Source of the DNA: Citrobacter telavivensis
GTDB taxonomy: Bacteria; Pseudomonadota; Gammaproteobacteria; Enterobacterales; Enterobacteriaceae
Direction: 5' to 3'
DNA: 64,000 nucleotides
Assembly: GCA_009363175.1 (NCBI GenBank)
Contig: CP045205.1
Span: 4,588,001 to 4,652,000, forward strand
This document shows positions 61,047-64,000 of this stretch, in pieces. The translations under genes and the position numbers were made by a program. The notes beneath the pieces were generated by a model. It saw only the letters and a list, made by a program, of their open reading frames with translations. It did not search any database and was not told the origin of the DNA. Position 1 is the first letter of the stretch. Each line of letters starts with the position of its first letter.

Positions 61047-62714
61047 ATGTCTGAAGTAAAAAAATGGAATAAATTACAGGAAGACACCCGGCAGCGTATG
61101 GCGCAGATACAGTCGCTATTCAGGCAAGGGAAAGAAATTGATGCGGCGGACACCGTTACATTGCTGGAAGGCGTTATCCGTGCAGGCGACAGAATTAACA
61201 TTGAGGGGAACAACCAGAAACAGGCCGATTTTCTGGCCGAATGCTTGTGCAAGGTTGATAAAGAAAAAATAAATCATCTGCATATGGTGCAATCAGCCGT
61301 TCCTCTGGCCGCACATCTGGAACTCTTTGAACGGGGGATCGCCGAAAAACTCGACTTTGCTTACGCGGGACCGCAATCAGAGCACCTCGCCACCGCCATC
61401 CGGGAAGGCAAGATCAAGCTCGGCGCTATTCATACGTATCTGGAGCTGTTTGCCCGCTACTTTATTGATTTGTACCCACGCGTCTCGCTGGTCACGGCGT
61501 ATGAAGCTGACCGCGAAGGCAACCTGTACACCGGTTTTAATACCGAAGATACCCCCGCCATCGTTGAAGCGACGAAATTCCGCCAGGGCATCGTCATTGC
61601 TCAGGCGAATAAGATCGTCGATAAAGTCCCGCGCGTAGATATTCCCGGCGACTGGGTCGATGTGGTGATTGAGTCGCCGCGTCCTTTTTATATCGAGCCG
61701 CTGTTTACCCGCGATCCGGCATTAATTACCGACACGCATGTCCTGATGGCAATGATGGCGCTGAAGGGGATCTATGCCGAATATGGCGTCAAACGCATCA
61801 ACCACGGCATTGGTTTTTTCACCGCCGCCATTGAGCTTTTACTCCCCACCTATGGCGAGGAGTTGGGTCTGAAGGGAAAAGTCTGTACCCATATGGTGCT
61901 GAACCCGCACCCGACGCTGATCCCGGCGATAGAAAGCGGCTGGCTTGAGGCGATCCATTGCTTCGGCGGCGAACTGGGCATGGAAAATTACGTGAGCCAG
62001 CGCCCGGACATTTTCACCATCGGTCCCGATGGCTCGCTGCGTTCTAACCGGGCCTTTGCCCAGACGGCCGGACACTACGCCCTCGACATGTTCATCGGCG
62101 GCACGCTGCAAATCGACAAATACGGCAACAGTAGCACCGCGACGGCTGACAGGGTCGCCGGCTTTGGCGGCGCGCCCAACATGGGATGCGACGCCAAAGG
62201 ACGCCGTCACACCACAGAGGCCTGGCTGAAGTGCGGTGAGGAGTTCTCTGCTACTCAACAGGAGTTGCTGGGTGATATGCCGCGTGGCAAGCGCCTGGTC
62301 GTGCAGATCCAGGAAACCTTCCGTGAAAAAAGAGCGCCAGCGTTTGTCGATCGCCTCGATGCCTGGCAACTGGCAGAAAATGCCAACCTGCCGTTACCGC
62401 CGGTGATGGTTTACGCCGATGATGTCACGCATATCCTCAGCGAAGAAGGCATTGCCTATCTGCATCGCTGTGTCGGTCAGGAGCAGCGGATGGCGGCCAT
62501 TCGCGCCGTTGCTGGTTACACAGAACTCGGTCTGCAGGCAGATCCGGCCGAAACGGCACGGTTGCGCGAACGTGGTCTGGTTAAAACGCCGGAAGATCTG
62601 GGTATCGACCGTCGACGCGCGAACCGTTCGCTGCTGGCAGCCAAAAATATCAAGGAATTGATGGACTGGTCAGGTGGCTTGTACAACCCACCATCACGGT
62701 TCCGTAACTGGTAA
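61047..62714 (+). CDS. mdcA: Malonate decarboxylase alpha subunit (acetyl-ACP:malonate transferase)
   Basis: A 555-residue protein of the MdcA/MadA family; length fits Klebsiella MdcA (about 551). It swaps the acetyl group on the acyl carrier subunit for malonate. Visible blocks include HYALDMFIGGTLQIDKYGNSSTATADRVAGFGG near the middle. It lies 64 bases after the OadB-like gene and 16 bases before the mdcC-mdcD fusion. Confidence 0.95.
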   Translation: MSEVKKWNKLQEDTRQRMAQIQSLFRQGKEIDAADTVTLLEGVIRAGDRINIEGNNQKQADFLAECLCKVDKEKINHLHMVQSAVPLAAHLELFERGIAEKLDFAYAGPQSEHLATAIREGKIKLGAIHTYLELFARYFIDLYPRVSLVTAYEADREGNLYTGFNTEDTPAIVEATKFRQGIVIAQANKIVDKVPRVDIPGDWVDVVIESPRPFYIEPLFTRDPALITDTHVLMAMMALKGIYAEYGVKRINHGIGFFTAAIELLLPTYGEELGLKGKVCTHMVLNPHPTLIPAIESGWLEAIHCFGGELGMENYVSQRPDIFTIGPDGSLRSNRAFAQTAGHYALDMFIGGTLQIDKYGNSSTATADRVAGFGGAPNMGCDAKGRRHTTEAWLKCGEEFSATQQELLGDMPRGKRLVVQIQETFREKRAPAFVDRLDAWQLAENANLPLPPVMVYADDVTHILSEEGIAYLHRCVGQEQRMAAIRAVAGYTELGLQADPAETARLRERGLVKTPEDLGIDRRRANRSLLAAKNIKELMDWSGGLYNPPSRFRNW

Positions 62715-62730
62715 TTCAGGAGAAGAAGAA

Positions 62731-64000
62731 ATGGCGTTAAACCAACTGAATATGTGGTGTAGTGCGGCGACTCCGCGCCCGTTATCCCGGCCAATGGTGC
62801 ATTTTGGCGTCGTGGGTTCTGGCGATCTGGAGGTATTGATTGAGAGCCAGAACCTGAATGGCAAAGCGAACATCTGCATCAACACCCCCATCACCGGATT
62901 CGATGATATCTGGCGCCGGGTCATGACACGTTTTATCGACGAGAGCCAACTGGGCGATGTGCTCATCAGCATTAATGACAATAACGCACCGCCCGCCGTC
63001 GTTGCCCTACGTTTACAGCAAGCGCTGGCTGAACTGGAGCCCGCGAATGGCTCCTCCGGCGCCAAAAGCTTTCTCGAGGCTAACGCTCGCACCCGGGCTT
63101 ACGGTTTAGTCGATGAGGGGACCTTTACCGAGTTAGCCGGTCCGGCGGACAGATGTACCAGTCCGCATCTTCCGGTGCTGGGCGAAGCTGTCGAATTTGA
63201 TGATGGGATCGTAACCGGAATTGGACTGCTGGGTCGTCGTCCGACCCTCGTTATCTCCCAGGAAGGCCGCTTTATCGGTGGTTCGATTGGCGAAGTAGGC
63301 GGTGCCAAAATGGCCGGCGCGTTGAAGCTGGCGCTTGAGCTGTACCAGCGGTTAAGCCACAACGATGCGCCACCGCAGGCTGAAAAATGCCCCCTGGTGC
63401 TGATCTCTTTTGAAACCGGCGGCGTGCGGTTGCATGAGGCGAACGCGGGTTTGCTGGCCCACGCCGAGGTGATGGACTTGCTTCAGGATCTTCGCCACAA
63501 AATCCCGGTCGTGGCACTGGTGGGCAGTAAGCTGGGATGTTTCGGCGGCATGGGCTTCGTTGCCGCCGCCACCGACGTCATCGTCATGAGCCAGTTCAGT
63601 CGCATTGGGCTAACCGGCCCGGAAGTCATTGAGCAAGAAATGGGGCGCGACGAATTTGACGCCTCAGATCGCGCCCTGGTGTTCCGCACTACCGGTGGGA
63701 AACATAAATACATCATGGGCGACTGTAATTTCCTTGTTGAAGACAGCATTGACGCTTTCCGCGCCCAGGTGCAGAAGATTGCCGGAATGACCATGGCGGA
63801 GATCGAAGCATTAAGGCGGATCGGCAGCCCTGAACTGGTTTCCAGGCAGATGGCCACGGTCGCGGCGGTCAGTGAACTCCAGCCAACGGATTCAGTCGAT
63901 GTCTGGCGGGCGGCAGGCAATGAACCACCGCAGGCACTGGTGGATATGTCGCTGGACGCGTTTTTAGCCACGACCCGACGTTTCACCCCTTCTACATCCG
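62731..64000 (+). CDS. MdcC-MdcD fusion: malonate decarboxylase acyl carrier and beta subunits, partial
   Basis: An uninterrupted frame of 423 codons runs from ATG 62731 (AGGAGAAGAAGAA upstream) beyond the window. Residues about 1-105 match MdcC: GVVGSGDLEVLIESQNLNGKA with Ser30 as the likely prosthetic-group attachment site. From about residue 115 (SGAKSFLEANARTRAYGLVDEGTFTELAGPADR) the sequence matches MdcD, the carboxytransferase-type beta subunit, with IGEVGGAKMAGALKLALE, GGVRLHEANAG and GCFGGMGFVAAAT. No stop separates them. Klebsiella uses separate genes. The 3' end is outside, so fusion to MdcE (gamma) is possible. Confidence 0.85.
   Translation, partial: MALNQLNMWCSAATPRPLSRPMVHFGVVGSGDLEVLIESQNLNGKANICINTPITGFDDIWRRVMTRFIDESQLGDVLISINDNNAPPAVVALRLQQALAELEPANGSSGAKSFLEANARTRAYGLVDEGTFTELAGPADRCTSPHLPVLGEAVEFDDGIVTGIGLLGRRPTLVISQEGRFIGGSIGEVGGAKMAGALKLALELYQRLSHNDAPPQAEKCPLVLISFETGGVRLHEANAGLLAHAEVMDLLQDLRHKIPVVALVGSKLGCFGGMGFVAAATDVIVMSQFSRIGLTGPEVIEQEMGRDEFDASDRALVFRTTGGKHKYIMGDCNFLVEDSIDAFRAQVQKIAGMTMAEIEALRRIGSPELVSRQMATVAAVSELQPTDSVDVWRAAGNEPPQALVDMSLDAFLATTRRFTPSTS

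Noticed and set aside
1..64000. CRISPR arrays, rRNA genes and transposase genes
   Set aside because: No regularly spaced repeats, rRNA sequence or transposase/IS ends were seen by eye; only ERIC-type repeats and the tRNA were found.

Overview
The window is a chromosomal segment of an enterobacterium close to Citrobacter (Escherichia/Salmonella relatives are the alternative). The right-centre block thrW-proA-proB-phoE-crl-frsA-gpt-pepD-prfH-rtcB-yafP-dinB-yafK-yafJ-gmhA-fadE-yafV keeps E. coli gene order in inverted orientation with near-identical proteins. The full-length prfH/rtcB pair and the flanking accessory operons differ from E. coli K-12.

Layout. (1) 0.1-13.4 kb: carbohydrate loci. 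After a lone PTS IIB gene and a PHP-domain phosphoesterase come a GH43 glycosidase, a GPH-type sugar symporter and an AraC regulator, then a compact minus-strand operon: GntR regulator, mannose-family PTS IIA-IIC-IID-IIB, two SIS proteins around a GH88 unsaturated glucuronyl hydrolase, and an OprD-like porin. Together these look like a route for unsaturated uronyl or amino-sugar oligosaccharides: porin, PTS import and phosphorylation, GH88 cleavage, SIS isomerisation. (2) About 14.0-38.4 kb: a genomic island in the 3' end of tRNA-Thr(CGU), with a P4-type integrase beside the tRNA. Its left part is a CP4-like module (cbtA-cbeA-yeeT-radC-yafX-yfjQ, two secreted proteins, YfjP-type GTPase, RHH protein, two Gp2/YfjJ-like proteins, AlpA). 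The centre carries two different arsenic loci: arsR-arsH-ECF sigma-arsD-arsA (no pump gene) and, on the other strand, a complete R773-type arsRDABC. Between them sit a TauE/SafE-type permease and a single-domain ModE-like regulator with a textbook-looking ModE box. The right part is an AT-rich two-gene unit, a DUF4297/Cap4-like nuclease candidate plus a Rad50/SMC-like ATPase with a CPxC hook, preceded by a near-consensus LexA box. (3) 38.5-56 kb: conserved core. (4) 56-64 kb: an EamA permease, then a malonate decarboxylase cluster running off the window: mdcR, mdcB, a 41-residue membrane protein, an OadB/MadB-type sodium pump subunit, mdcA, and an open frame from 62731 to the window end in which the acyl carrier subunit (MdcC) is fused to the beta subunit (MdcD).

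Most interesting: the apparently SOS-linked nuclease/SMC pair (33.9-36.96 kb), which resembles Lamassu/ABC-type anti-phage systems but has no third gene; the ModE box-permease-mini-ModE unit; the SigZ-like sigma factor inside an ars operon whose ArsA and ArsD lack one of the usual metalloid-binding cysteines; and the MdcC-MdcD fusion with its sodium-pump and tiny membrane-protein partners. All names rest on reading motifs and remembered family features; no database search was possible.
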